Below are positions 9,133 through 17,589 of a DNA stretch of 64,000 bases, piece after piece. A program made the translations under genes and the position numbers. Origin of the DNA: Glaciecola siphonariae (GTDB taxonomy: Bacteria; Pseudomonadota; Gammaproteobacteria; Enterobacterales; Alteromonadaceae); assembly GCF_042652645.1 (NCBI RefSeq), contig NZ_JBHSGU010000005.1:248001-312000 (forward strand), read 5' to 3'. The notes beneath the pieces were generated by a model that saw only the letters and a program-made list of their open reading frames with translations, was not told the DNA's origin and made no database searches. Within the stretch, counting starts at the first letter, position 1. Each line of letters starts with the position of its first letter.

Positions 9133-10143
9133 GTGACAACACCAGCAAGACCAGTAGTTCTCAGCGGATGCCAGCCCTCTGGACAATTGACTATGGGCAA
9201 TTATATGGGCGCGCTACGCCAATGGGTAAACATGCAAAGTACGCATGATTGCCTGTATATGATTGTTGATTTGCACGCCATTACTGTGCGTCAAGAACCT
9301 AAAATACTGCAACAAGCCTGCTTAGACGGACTTGCGCTTTACCTAGCCTGCGGCATCGACCCACAAAAGAGCACTATTTTCATGCAGTCGCATGTGCCAG
9401 AGCATGCTCAGCTTGGCTGGGTGTTAAATTGCTTTACCCAAATGGGTGAGCTCAACCGGATGACGCAGTTCAAAGACAAATCACAAAAAAATGTGAACAA
9501 CATCAATGTTGGGCTCTATGCCTATCCAGTCCTACAAGCTGCTGATATTTTGCTCTATCAGGCCAATGAGGTGCCTATTGGTGAGGACCAAAAACAGCAT
9601 TTGGAGCTTACGCGCGACATCGCGACACGCTTTAACAATATTTATGGTGAGGTATTCACCATGCCCGAACCTTTTATTCCAGAGTCGGGCGCGCGCGTAA
9701 TGAGCCTTCAAGACCCTGTAAAGAAGATGTCTAAGTCTGACGACAATCCGAACAACGTCATAGGATTACTCGAAGACCCTAAAAAACTGACCAAAAAAGT
9801 TAAACGAGCGGTTACCGACTCTGACGAACAGGCGCGCATCTATTTTGATGTAAAAGAAAAGCCTGGGGTTTCTAATCTGCTGTCGTTGCTATCTTGTGCA
9901 ACGGGCCGCAGCGTTGAGGCCTTAGTACCCGAGTACGAAGATAAAATGTACGGGCATCTAAAATCCGACGTCGCCGCTGCCGTTGTTAGCATGCTTGAAC
10001 CTATTCAAAGTGAATATCATCGAATCCGCGCCGACCAGACCTACCTTACGCATGTTATGCAGCAAGGCAGTGCTAAAGCTCAAGCCATTGCGTCCGATAC
10101 ATTAAATAAGGTGTACCAAACTCTTGGGTTTGTGCAAAGGTAA
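9133..10143 (+). CDS. trpS: Tryptophan--tRNA ligase
   Basis: Class I aminoacyl-tRNA synthetase that charges tRNA-Trp. It is 336 residues long, with the HIGH-equivalent TMGN in SGQLTMGNYMG (about residues 17-27) and KMSKS within VKKMSKSDDNP (about 193-203). The start is GTG at 9133, 9 bp after rpe, so the two are probably co-transcribed. It ends 5 bp before pabA. Confidence 0.96.
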   Translation: MTTPARPVVLSGCQPSGQLTMGNYMGALRQWVNMQSTHDCLYMIVDLHAITVRQEPKILQQACLDGLALYLACGIDPQKSTIFMQSHVPEHAQLGWVLNCFTQMGELNRMTQFKDKSQKNVNNINVGLYAYPVLQAADILLYQANEVPIGEDQKQHLELTRDIATRFNNIYGEVFTMPEPFIPESGARVMSLQDPVKKMSKSDDNPNNVIGLLEDPKKLTKKVKRAVTDSDEQARIYFDVKEKPGVSNLLSLLSCATGRSVEALVPEYEDKMYGHLKSDVAAAVVSMLEPIQSEYHRIRADQTYLTHVMQQGSAKAQAIASDTLNKVYQTLGFVQR

Positions 10144-10148
10144 ACGCA

Positions 10149-10727
10149 TTGGTTCTGATAATCGATAACTACGATTCTTTCACCTTTAACCTAGCGCGTT
10201 ACTTTGAAGAACTTGAGCAAACGGTCACTGTTATTAAAAATGATGCTAAAACCTTACCAGAGCTTCAGCACATTGAATTTGAACATCTTGTTGTATCGCC
10301 AGGACCGTGTACACCCAACGAATCAGGGGTATCGCTAGCGGCCATCAAAGCCTTTAGCGGTAACAAACCGATTTTAGGGGTATGTTTAGGCCATCAAGCC
10401 ATCGCGCAATGCGCAGGTGCAAATGTGGTGAGGGCAAAGCATATCAGGCATGGCAAAACTTCAAATATTCAGTGTGACAGCGCGTCGGTTTTGTTTCGCA
10501 ACTGTAAGCCTGAATTTAAAGCAACGCGCTATCATTCGTTGCTTGTTGAGCGGGCGACTTTACCTAAACAGTTTACTGTGAGTGCTTGGTGTCACGATTT
10601 TTCTGAGAGCGAAATCATGGCAATTGAAGATAAACAGCAGCGATTATACGGTGTGCAGTTTCACCCAGAGTCTCTGCTTACCGAATGTGGTCATCAAGTA
10701 CTTCAGAATTTTTTAACACTTGGATAG
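10149..10727 (+). CDS. pabA: Aminodeoxychorismate/anthranilate synthase glutaminase component
   Basis: Class I glutamine amidotransferase subunit that supplies ammonia to PabB (folate) or TrpE (tryptophan). The 192-residue protein starts at a TTG 5 bp after trpS and begins with the family's LIIDNYDSFT. The oxyanion region SPGPCTPNE, the nucleophile elbow GVCLGHQ (the Cys) and the catalytic His-Glu in GVQFHPES are all present. PabA and TrpG cannot be told apart by sequence alone; the placement next to astC and away from other trp genes favours pabA. Confidence 0.87.
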   Translation: MVLIIDNYDSFTFNLARYFEELEQTVTVIKNDAKTLPELQHIEFEHLVVSPGPCTPNESGVSLAAIKAFSGNKPILGVCLGHQAIAQCAGANVVRAKHIRHGKTSNIQCDSASVLFRNCKPEFKATRYHSLLVERATLPKQFTVSAWCHDFSESEIMAIEDKQQRLYGVQFHPESLLTECGHQVLQNFLTLG

Positions 10728-10730
10728 TGA

Positions 10731-11933
10731 ATGAAAAAGAGCGTTTCGCAATTGGCCGGTGTATATAACAGCCGTTTTGAACAAATGCTGCTGTCGTTAG
10801 ATGACGCTATTATTTTGGCTGGGCAAAAAACTGAAGCCATGAAGATGATGGAGGACTCAGAGCAGGCTGAGTCGCGTCGTAAGCTGCTTATGGTAGAAGA
10901 ACTCGCCAATAAACAGCGCGAAATTGCAGCCACCGCAGAAAACAATTTCATGCACGAGATTGAAGCGGACTTTCACCGCACGCTAGTACCTGACTTAGAA
11001 AAACGCTTTAACGACATCGAAGACCTTTTTTACAACGTCTTAGACTTTGACCTTGCCATAGGCAAACTGCTTGATATTTTATATACCGAGTCTTGCTCTA
11101 TCTCTCGCTTAGTGTCTTGCATAGAGCAAGTGCCATGGCTAGAGAAGAATTTGATCAAATTTGTACGCCAGCCTAAGTACCGTAGAGTGGATTCTCAGGG
11201 GCATCCGATTATTCTAAAAACCCTGCACAGCGCACTTAGCTTTATTGGGGTAGAGAGTTTACGCTCACTTATTCCAGTGCTCATTGCCAAAAACTGCATG
11301 CCCATACACTCAGACTTTACGCCTGACTTACAAAAACATTTGTGGCTGTACACCATTGGCACTGGCAATATTGCCAAAGCACTGGCCGAAAAACGCGGCA
11401 TTCGCCCACACTTTGGGTTTAACCTTGGTCTGTTGTCGACTATAGGTCGGTCAATTATTGCTAACGTATATCTGCGGTCATTCGATGACAAATTACGCGA
11501 GCGTATTATAGACGCGCGTAAACGCAACAACCCAAACCAAGCTAAAGCACTAGCTTCATTAAAGCCTTCTCACAAATACATACTGTCGCTGTGGAGCAAA
11601 CATGCGGCGGATATTAATGCCGGTATTTTCAACTTTTTAAAATGCAAATGGCTGCTCATTGGTATGGGCTTTGAGGACTACACATCGATTCAATCAATAA
11701 GCTATAAGTTTTTGGAAGAACACAACCTACACCCACTCACCAAACTCTTGTTCAACGCCCAAGGCTATATGCAGTTTAAGATGATGCAAACCCATAAGCT
11801 CATGAGTAAAGAAGCGTCGATGCTTTATTTGCGAAACTTTGGCATTAAATCAGATGATGTTGCTGTTGTGACAAAAATCAATCTGACGGGGATTGAGCTT
11901 AAAATCACCGAATCTCTGCCAGAAGAGAGCTAA
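10731..11933 (+). CDS. HDOD domain signalling protein
   Basis: A 400-residue protein with an N-terminal helical region rich in charged residues (about 50-100, probably coiled coil) and a C-terminal HDOD-like domain (about 110-330), a non-catalytic relative of HD phosphohydrolases found in signalling proteins. It starts 3 bp after the pabA stop, so it is translationally close to pabA. No output domain such as GGDEF or EAL is attached. The same neighbour of pabA and astC is seen in related marine gammaproteobacteria (established from general knowledge). Specific function unknown. Confidence 0.75.
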   Translation: MKKSVSQLAGVYNSRFEQMLLSLDDAIILAGQKTEAMKMMEDSEQAESRRKLLMVEELANKQREIAATAENNFMHEIEADFHRTLVPDLEKRFNDIEDLFYNVLDFDLAIGKLLDILYTESCSISRLVSCIEQVPWLEKNLIKFVRQPKYRRVDSQGHPIILKTLHSALSFIGVESLRSLIPVLIAKNCMPIHSDFTPDLQKHLWLYTIGTGNIAKALAEKRGIRPHFGFNLGLLSTIGRSIIANVYLRSFDDKLRERIIDARKRNNPNQAKALASLKPSHKYILSLWSKHAADINAGIFNFLKCKWLLIGMGFEDYTSIQSISYKFLEEHNLHPLTKLLFNAQGYMQFKMMQTHKLMSKEASMLYLRNFGIKSDDVAVVTKINLTGIELKITESLPEES

Positions 11934-12339
11934 AACTTAAGAATAAATGCGCTAATTTCTCTGTTTTAAACGATTTTTTGTATTATTTTTCACATAATTT
12001 TTTGCATGATTATGCGTTTATATGCACTCTTAATTTGTTAATGGCCTCTTCATACAATCGTGACACAGACTCTCTGTAATAGAGCAAAGTCGGCCTGAAT
12101 GCTCAACTGACCCAATATTTTATTCACAGGGCATTTTTATCAATTTGCGCAAAACATTGCTAAATATAATTATTCATTTACCCTGCACAATTTATGCATA
12201 GCGCAGTAAAAACAAGCGCTTCACGCATTTTATAGTAGCGACTAGCGCGTTTATTTCTGGCATACTTAGCGACCAAATTGTAAGCGATGTGGCGATATCA
12301 CTTGCCCATCGAACAAGACATATTAGCAGAGGTGTTTAC
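11934..12339. promoter_or_regulatory. AT-rich control region upstream of astC, possible ArgR half-sites
   Basis: About 400 bp with no gene. Two segments resemble the right half of an ARG box (ATTCA preceded by an A/T run): around 12112-12127 (AATATTTTATTCACA) and 12163-12178 (AATATAATTATTCATT). Their left halves are poor and the spacing is not the usual 3 bp, so regulation by ArgR is only a suggestion. Confidence 0.3.
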
Positions 12340-13548
12340 ATGCAAGTTACCCGAGAAACGTTTAATCAAGTAATGGTGCCTAACTATAACCCAGCGGCCA
12401 TGGTGCCGGTGCGCGGAGAAGGCTCTCGCGTGTGGGACCAAGAAGGTGTTGAATACATTGATTTTGCCGGCGGTATTGCAGTAAACGTGCTCGGGCACTG
12501 CCACCCTGCCCTTGTTAAAACACTAGCGGAACAAGGCAATAAACTATGGCACTTAAGCAATGTGTTTACTAATGAACCAGCCCTGCGCCTTGCTAAAAAG
12601 CTAACCAACGCGACCTTTGCCGATAAAGTTTATTTTGCAAACTCAGGCGCAGAGGCAAACGAGGCAGCGCTGAAACTTGCTCGTCGCTTTGCGCTTGACC
12701 ACTACGGCGAAGATAAAGACCAAATTATTGCCTTTACTAAAGGCTTTCACGGGCGAACCTTTTTTACCGTGACCGTTGGTGGTCAACCGGCCTACTCAGA
12801 CGGTTTTGGACCAAAACCTGGTGCGATTGTGCACTGCGAATATAACAATATTGAAGCGGTAAAAGCGCTGTTTTCTGAACGAACCTGCGCGGTAATGATG
12901 GAGCCTATGCAGGGTGAAGGCGGCATCATTGTACCCGACCCGGAGTTTGTAAAAGGTGTAAGAGCCCTGTGTGATGAACACAACGCGCTGCTGATTTTCG
13001 ATGAAGTGCAGTCTGGCATGGGCCGAACCGGCAAGCTGTTTGAATATATGAACCTAGACGTAAAGCCCGACATTCTGACCTCAGCGAAGTCGCTTGGCGG
13101 CGGGTTTCCGGTGGGCGCGATGCTTACTACTGATAAAATTTCGCAAAGCTTAAAACCCGGTACTCATGGCAGTACCTATGGCGGTAATCCGCTAGCCTGC
13201 GCCATTGCAGAGGCGGTGTTTGACGTAGTGAACCAACCGGAAATCTTAGATGCGGTTAATCACAAAGAAGCCCTGTTCAGAGCCAAGCTTGAAGAGATAA
13301 ACAACAAGTACCACGTGTTTGCAGAAATTCGCGGTAAAGGCATGCTCTTAGGCTGTGCCCTTAACGACAAGTACAAGGGGAGAGCGAAAGACTTCATGAC
13401 CGCAGCTAACGAGCAAGGACTCATGTGCTTAGTCGCGGGCATGGACGTAGTGCGATTTGCCCCCTCATTGATTATTCCTGACGAAGATATTGCCGAAGGA
13501 CTCGCACGCTTTGAGCGCGGCATAGCTCACGTTATTGCTAACGATTAA
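12340..13548 (+). CDS. astC: Succinylornithine / acetylornithine aminotransferase
   Basis: PLP-dependent class III aminotransferase. It can act in arginine catabolism (succinylornithine to succinylglutamate semialdehyde) and, in ArgD-like versions, in arginine synthesis. I place the start at 12340 after AGAGGTGTTTAC, giving 402 residues starting MQVTRETFNQ. The PLP region includes FANSGAEANEAALKLAR, the aspartate in LLIFDEVQSGMGRTG and the Schiff-base lysine in LTSAKSLGGGFPVGAM. It heads the astC-astA-astD-DUF1338 gene run with short gaps, which argues for the catabolic role; dual function is likely. Confidence 0.93.
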   Translation: MQVTRETFNQVMVPNYNPAAMVPVRGEGSRVWDQEGVEYIDFAGGIAVNVLGHCHPALVKTLAEQGNKLWHLSNVFTNEPALRLAKKLTNATFADKVYFANSGAEANEAALKLARRFALDHYGEDKDQIIAFTKGFHGRTFFTVTVGGQPAYSDGFGPKPGAIVHCEYNNIEAVKALFSERTCAVMMEPMQGEGGIIVPDPEFVKGVRALCDEHNALLIFDEVQSGMGRTGKLFEYMNLDVKPDILTSAKSLGGGFPVGAMLTTDKISQSLKPGTHGSTYGGNPLACAIAEAVFDVVNQPEILDAVNHKEALFRAKLEEINNKYHVFAEIRGKGMLLGCALNDKYKGRAKDFMTAANEQGLMCLVAGMDVVRFAPSLIIPDEDIAEGLARFERGIAHVIAND

Positions 13549-13563
13549 TTAGGCGGACAACCT

Positions 13564-14598
13564 ATGTTGATTATTCGCCCAATTGAAGAGCGCGACTACC
13601 CTGCGCTCTACGAGATTGCACAAGAGTCGGGTATTGGCTTCACCTCTTTACCTGTGAACGAAGCGCTACTGCGTAAAAAAATCAGTGCCGCACAACTAGC
13701 GTTCGCCACCACTCCTACTCAACCAGGCCCGCAAAGCTACTTGTTTGTGATGGAAGATACCAGCACTGGCGAAGTTGTGGGCACCTCGGGCATTGAAGCC
13801 ACCGTTGGCCTAAATGACGCATTTTATCACTATCATGTAAGCAAAGTCGTGCACGCATCAAGAGAGCTTGGCGTTCATAATACCGTAGACATATTGACCT
13901 TTTGTAACGACTACACCGGTGTAAGTGAAATATGCACCTTGTTTTTGCGAGAAAAGGCGCGCAAAGGCTTGGCGGGTCGGTTGCTTTCTAAGTTTCGATT
14001 TCTATTTATGGCTCAACATCCGCATCGTTTTTCAGAGACGGTATTTGCAGAGATGCGCGGTATTTCTGATGAAAACGGCAAGAGCCCTTTTTGGGAATGG
14101 CTCGAGAAGCACTTTTTCTCGGTAGACTTTCCTACCGCTGACTATTTAACCGGCATCGGCAACAAAGTATTTATTGCTGAATTAATGCCCAAGTACCCTA
14201 TTTATGTGAACTTGCTCTCCAAAGAAGCGCAGGCCTGCATTGGTAAGGTTCACGAAAAAACAAAACCTGCGCTTCGCCTGCTGCAGCAAGAAGGTTTTAA
14301 GAATCGTGGCTATGTTGACATTTTTGATGCCGGCCCAACCATTGAAGCCGACGTAAGAAACATCACCACTGTGCGCAGAAGTAAAGCCGTGAAAGTAAGT
14401 GTATCTCAAGACTTTTCTGAGCAAGATTGCGAGATGCATTTTATCATTAACGACAAGATTAGCGACTTCAGAGCCTGTATTGCTCCAGTTAAGATACTAG
14501 AGGGCGGTGAGGCCCTTATTAGTCAAGACACCGCAGATGCTCTGCTTATTGACACAAACAGCACCGTGCGACTAGCACCGTGCGCGCCGCCAGCCTAA
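13564..14598 (+). CDS. astA: Arginine N-succinyltransferase
   Basis: First step of the AST pathway: succinyl-CoA plus arginine gives N2-succinylarginine. The length of 344 residues matches AstA. It has the characteristic N-terminus MLIIRPIEERDYPALYEIAQESGIGFTSLP (split here for reading) and a GNAT-like fold with the segments FLRE-KARKGLAGRLLSKFRFLF and FDAGPTIEA. It lies 15 bp after astC, and astD begins 23 bp after its stop. astB and astE are not in the window. Confidence 0.95.
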   Translation: MLIIRPIEERDYPALYEIAQESGIGFTSLPVNEALLRKKISAAQLAFATTPTQPGPQSYLFVMEDTSTGEVVGTSGIEATVGLNDAFYHYHVSKVVHASRELGVHNTVDILTFCNDYTGVSEICTLFLREKARKGLAGRLLSKFRFLFMAQHPHRFSETVFAEMRGISDENGKSPFWEWLEKHFFSVDFPTADYLTGIGNKVFIAELMPKYPIYVNLLSKEAQACIGKVHEKTKPALRLLQQEGFKNRGYVDIFDAGPTIEADVRNITTVRRSKAVKVSVSQDFSEQDCEMHFIINDKISDFRACIAPVKILEGGEALISQDTADALLIDTNSTVRLAPCAPPA

Positions 14599-14621
14599 CA
14601 CCTATTATCGGGAGCCTACAC

Positions 14622-16115
14622 ATGCTACAGACTACCCAAGATCAGACCCATTTTATTGACGGACAATGGCACAAAGGCGAAGGAATGCTGTTTCATTCTA
14701 TCGACCCTGCTAAGAATAAGAGCGTTTGGCAAGGCAATGGGGCAAGCGCAGCACAAGTTGAGCTTGCGCTTGAAGCTGCACGCAAGGCATTTATAGACTG
14801 GTCGTTGAGTAGCTTCGATTCTCGCTTAGCGATAGTGAAAAATTTTGCTGCGCTGCTTGAGGAAAACAAGGTCGAATTGTCTCACGCTATTGCCAAAGAA
14901 ACGGGCAAGCCTCAATGGGAAACCGCCACCGAAGTGGCAGCAATGATTGGTAAAGCGGGTATTTCTGAACGTGCTTATCTTGAGCGCACCGGCACCGTTG
15001 AAAATCCGATGCCCGCAGGTAAGGCTGTATTGCGTCATCGACCGCATGGTGTTGTGGCGGTATTTGGGCCGTATAATTTTCCTGGGCACTTACCAAATGG
15101 GCATATAATTCCTGCCTTGCTTGCAGGCAACACCATTGTATTTAAGCCAAGTGATTTAACCCCACTAGTAGCAGAGATGATGGTAAAGCTATGGCATAAA
15201 GCGGGTTTGCCTGACGGCGTGTTAAACCTTGTGCAAGGCCAAGTAGACACTGGCAAGGCCTTAGCTAGCCACCCGCAAATTGACGGTCTCTTTTTTACCG
15301 GCAGCTCTAACACCGGCAAACTTCTGCATGAACAATTTGCGGGCAGCCCTGGCAAAATACTGGCCCTTGAAATGGGCGGCAATAACCCTCTTATTGTTAC
15401 TGAGGTGGCCGACACTAAAGCAGCCATCCACGACGTTATTCAGTCGGCCTATGTTACATCGGGTCAGCGCTGCACCTGCGCACGAAAGTTGTTTGTTCCC
15501 AGCGGACCGGCAGGCGACAAGCTTATTGAAGACCTCATAAAAGCGATAAAACTCATTCGCGTTGGGCACTACGACGCCGATGAACAACCATTTATGGGAG
15601 CAATGATTTCAGCAAAGGCCGCCTCACTTATGGTCAGCGCACAGCGCCAGTTACTTGATTTAGGCGCGACATCGCTTGTTACTCTCGAGCAGCAAGACAC
15701 CGACACCGGCTTTGTAACGCCTGGACTTATAGACGTTACGGCGATTACCGCTACCCTTCCCGACGAAGAGCATTTTGGCCCGCTTCTTAAGCTCATTCGC
15801 TACACCGACATTGACGATGCCATTGCACTTGCTAACGATACTAAATTTGGCTTATCGGCAGGCCTGCTGGCTGATGCGCAGTCAGATTATGATTACTTTT
15901 TGCCGCGTATTCGTGCGGGTATTGTTAACTGGAATCGCCCGATTACCGGCGCATCGAGCGCAGCGCCTTTTGGTGGAATTGGCGAGAGCGGAAACCACCG
16001 AGCCAGTGCTTACTATGCGGCAGATTACTGTGCCTACCCTGTGGCCTCAGTAGAGCTAGAGAAAGTGACCCTGCCCGGCACCTTGAGTCCTGGCTTGAGT
16101 TTAGATATTGAATAA
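14622..16115 (+). CDS. astD: N-succinylglutamate 5-semialdehyde dehydrogenase
   Basis: NAD-dependent aldehyde dehydrogenase that oxidises succinylglutamate semialdehyde to succinylglutamate. I chose the ATG at 14622 preceded by GGGAG; it gives 497 residues starting MLQTTQDQTHFIDGQW. Family motifs are present: the catalytic cysteine in TSGQRCTCARKLF, the general base glutamate in LALEMGGNNPLIV, and the FTGSSNTGK cofactor loop. Third gene of the ast run. Confidence 0.95.
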   Translation: MLQTTQDQTHFIDGQWHKGEGMLFHSIDPAKNKSVWQGNGASAAQVELALEAARKAFIDWSLSSFDSRLAIVKNFAALLEENKVELSHAIAKETGKPQWETATEVAAMIGKAGISERAYLERTGTVENPMPAGKAVLRHRPHGVVAVFGPYNFPGHLPNGHIIPALLAGNTIVFKPSDLTPLVAEMMVKLWHKAGLPDGVLNLVQGQVDTGKALASHPQIDGLFFTGSSNTGKLLHEQFAGSPGKILALEMGGNNPLIVTEVADTKAAIHDVIQSAYVTSGQRCTCARKLFVPSGPAGDKLIEDLIKAIKLIRVGHYDADEQPFMGAMISAKAASLMVSAQRQLLDLGATSLVTLEQQDTDTGFVTPGLIDVTAITATLPDEEHFGPLLKLIRYTDIDDAIALANDTKFGLSAGLLADAQSDYDYFLPRIRAGIVNWNRPITGASSAAPFGGIGESGNHRASAYYAADYCAYPVASVELEKVTLPGTLSPGLSLDIE

Positions 16116-16124
16116 GAGGCAATT

Positions 16125-16931
16125 ATGCACACTAACGTAAACGCGCTGTTTAACGGCCTATGGCAAGATTACTTACAAATTACACCATCAGCAAAACGCA
16201 TTCATGCCTTATTGGGCGACAAGAGCGGTAAAGCCGATATTGTGAACGACCATATTGCGCTGCGCACCTTTAATATCGAGAAGGTCAACCTAGACAAACT
16301 CGCAGCGCATTTCAAAGCTGTTGGCTACACCCAAGGCGGTGAATATGATTTTGCTGCCAAAAAGCTCAGCGCGCTGCATTTTCAGCACCCTGACCCAGAG
16401 CAGCCTAAGGTGTTTATCAGCGAGCTTAGAGTTGAAGAGTTTAGTGAGCAAACGCAGGCGATTATTCATAAACTGGTGGATCAGATAGAGCCAAGCGCCG
16501 TTGAAGCAGATGACTTTTTATATTCAGGCACGCATTGGCAGGTAAGTAGCGAAGAGTATCGCAAATTGCTCGAAGAATCGGAGTATGCCGCTTGGATGGC
16601 AGCGTGGGGTTATAGAGCAAATCACTTTACGGTAAGCGTAAACCACTTGCTAAACATTGATGAACTAAGTGAAGTAAATCAAATATTAAAAGACGCTGGC
16701 TTTGCTCTTAATACCTCTGGCGGCGAAATAAAGGGCGGCGAAGATGTCTGCCTTGCGCAGTCTTCAACAATGGCCGACAAAAGCGATGTTGCGTTTAGCG
16801 ATACAACACTTAGCATACCCAGTTGCTTTTATGAATTTGCCCAGCGCTACCCAATGGCAGACGGTTCACTTTATCAAGGTTTTGTAGCAGCATCGGCTGA
16901 TAAAATTTTCGAAAGCACTAACGCGAGTTAG
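16125..16931 (+). CDS. DUF1338 (HglS-like) metalloenzyme
   Basis: A 268-residue protein of the DUF1338 family in the vicinal-oxygen-chelate superfamily. Characterised longer members (HglS) convert 2-oxoadipate to 2-hydroxyglutarate with a metal ion. Likely metal ligands are H44 in NDHIALRT, the histidine in RANHFTVSVNH and the glutamate in CFYEFAQRYP. It starts 9 bp after astD and completes that gene run, so its substrate is probably a 2-oxo acid or aldehyde linked to amino-acid catabolism (inference). Shorter than HglS. Confidence 0.8.
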   Translation: MHTNVNALFNGLWQDYLQITPSAKRIHALLGDKSGKADIVNDHIALRTFNIEKVNLDKLAAHFKAVGYTQGGEYDFAAKKLSALHFQHPDPEQPKVFISELRVEEFSEQTQAIIHKLVDQIEPSAVEADDFLYSGTHWQVSSEEYRKLLEESEYAAWMAAWGYRANHFTVSVNHLLNIDELSEVNQILKDAGFALNTSGGEIKGGEDVCLAQSSTMADKSDVAFSDTTLSIPSCFYEFAQRYPMADGSLYQGFVAASADKIFESTNAS

Positions 16932-17017
16932 TGCTAGAAGGTGTGTACAGATTTGAGCAATAGCGATTTTTAGGATTTCATTTGTAAAGAGTTAGCTAGC
17001 GCTCGCAGCCGAGGTGG

Positions 17018-17275
17018 CTAGGTCCGCTGACTGCTCTCGCTAGCCTCTTCCCGATGAGCAACATAATAATCCAATAGTTGTCGAATCAATTTCTGATATT
17101 GCATGTCGTTGTTAAGCGCCGCTTTTTTAAAATACTCAACACTTCTTTTACTTAGTGATATTGTGATTTTTGTATTTTCGTTTCGTTCTTTTAGTTCAGC
17201 TGGTGATGGCAAGAAATCTGTAATGAACTTAACATCACCAATATCTTCGTCACTGTAAATTATTTCTTTGGTCAT
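17018..17275 (-). CDS. brnA: BrnA-type antitoxin
   Basis: An 85-residue CopG/ribbon-helix-helix type antitoxin of the BrnTA family. In related systems it binds BrnT and represses its own operon. The start at 17275 (MTKEIIYSDEDIG) has GGAAAG upstream and lies inside the end of brnT, overlapping it by 26 nt, the usual arrangement. The C-terminal DNA-binding part is KITISLSKRSVEYFKKAAL. The antitoxin looks intact even though the toxin frame is broken. Confidence 0.8.
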   Translation of the reverse strand: MTKEIIYSDEDIGDVKFITDFLPSPAELKERNENTKITISLSKRSVEYFKKAALNNDMQYQKLIRQLLDYYVAHREEASESSQRT

Positions 17276-17536
17276 AAAGTTTCTTTCCTTTTCGCCAATA
17301 TCCTGCACCGTAGACACGTATTTTATTTTCGCGATATGTAAATCTTACCGTTAGAACGCCTGCTTTATTCTGATCCATGCCAAAGCAAAAATACCTTTGC
17401 TCAAACTCTGTACTATTTTTTCGTCCAAAGCAATAAGTAGAGATTCATCATAAAAAGCATCTTCAAAAGACACGCCATGTTTTAATAGATTTTCCTTATT
17501 TTTCGCTTCGTGCCATTCAAAGTCCGTTTTATTCAT
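17250..17536 (-). pseudogene. brnT: BrnT toxin with single-base frameshift
   Basis: BrnT is an RNase-type toxin. The reading frame from 17536 begins normally (MNKTDFEWHEAKNKENLLKHG) but hits a stop at 17351 after 61 residues. The rest of BrnT is present in the next frame: EFEQRYFCFGMDQNKAG, then VLTVRFTYRENKIRVYGAG, then YWRKGKKLYDQRNNLQ and a stop at 17250. Adding one A to the six-A run (six T at 17416-17421 on the plus strand) restores a 95-residue protein, the usual BrnT length. This is a real decay event, a phase-variable tract or a sequencing error. Confidence 0.82.
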
Positions 17537-17589
17537 GGCTCTGGTATAGGCGAGATATTGCTAAATAGCCATATCAAGTTATTGGAAAG

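Noticed and set aside
12108..12182. Firm ArgR operator assignment
   Set aside because: Only right half-sites match the ARG box and spacing is wrong, so it is kept as a low-confidence note.
12289..12339. N-terminal extension of AstC
   Set aside because: The extra 17 residues have no family match, and the ATG at 12340 has the ribosome site and the family-typical N-terminus.
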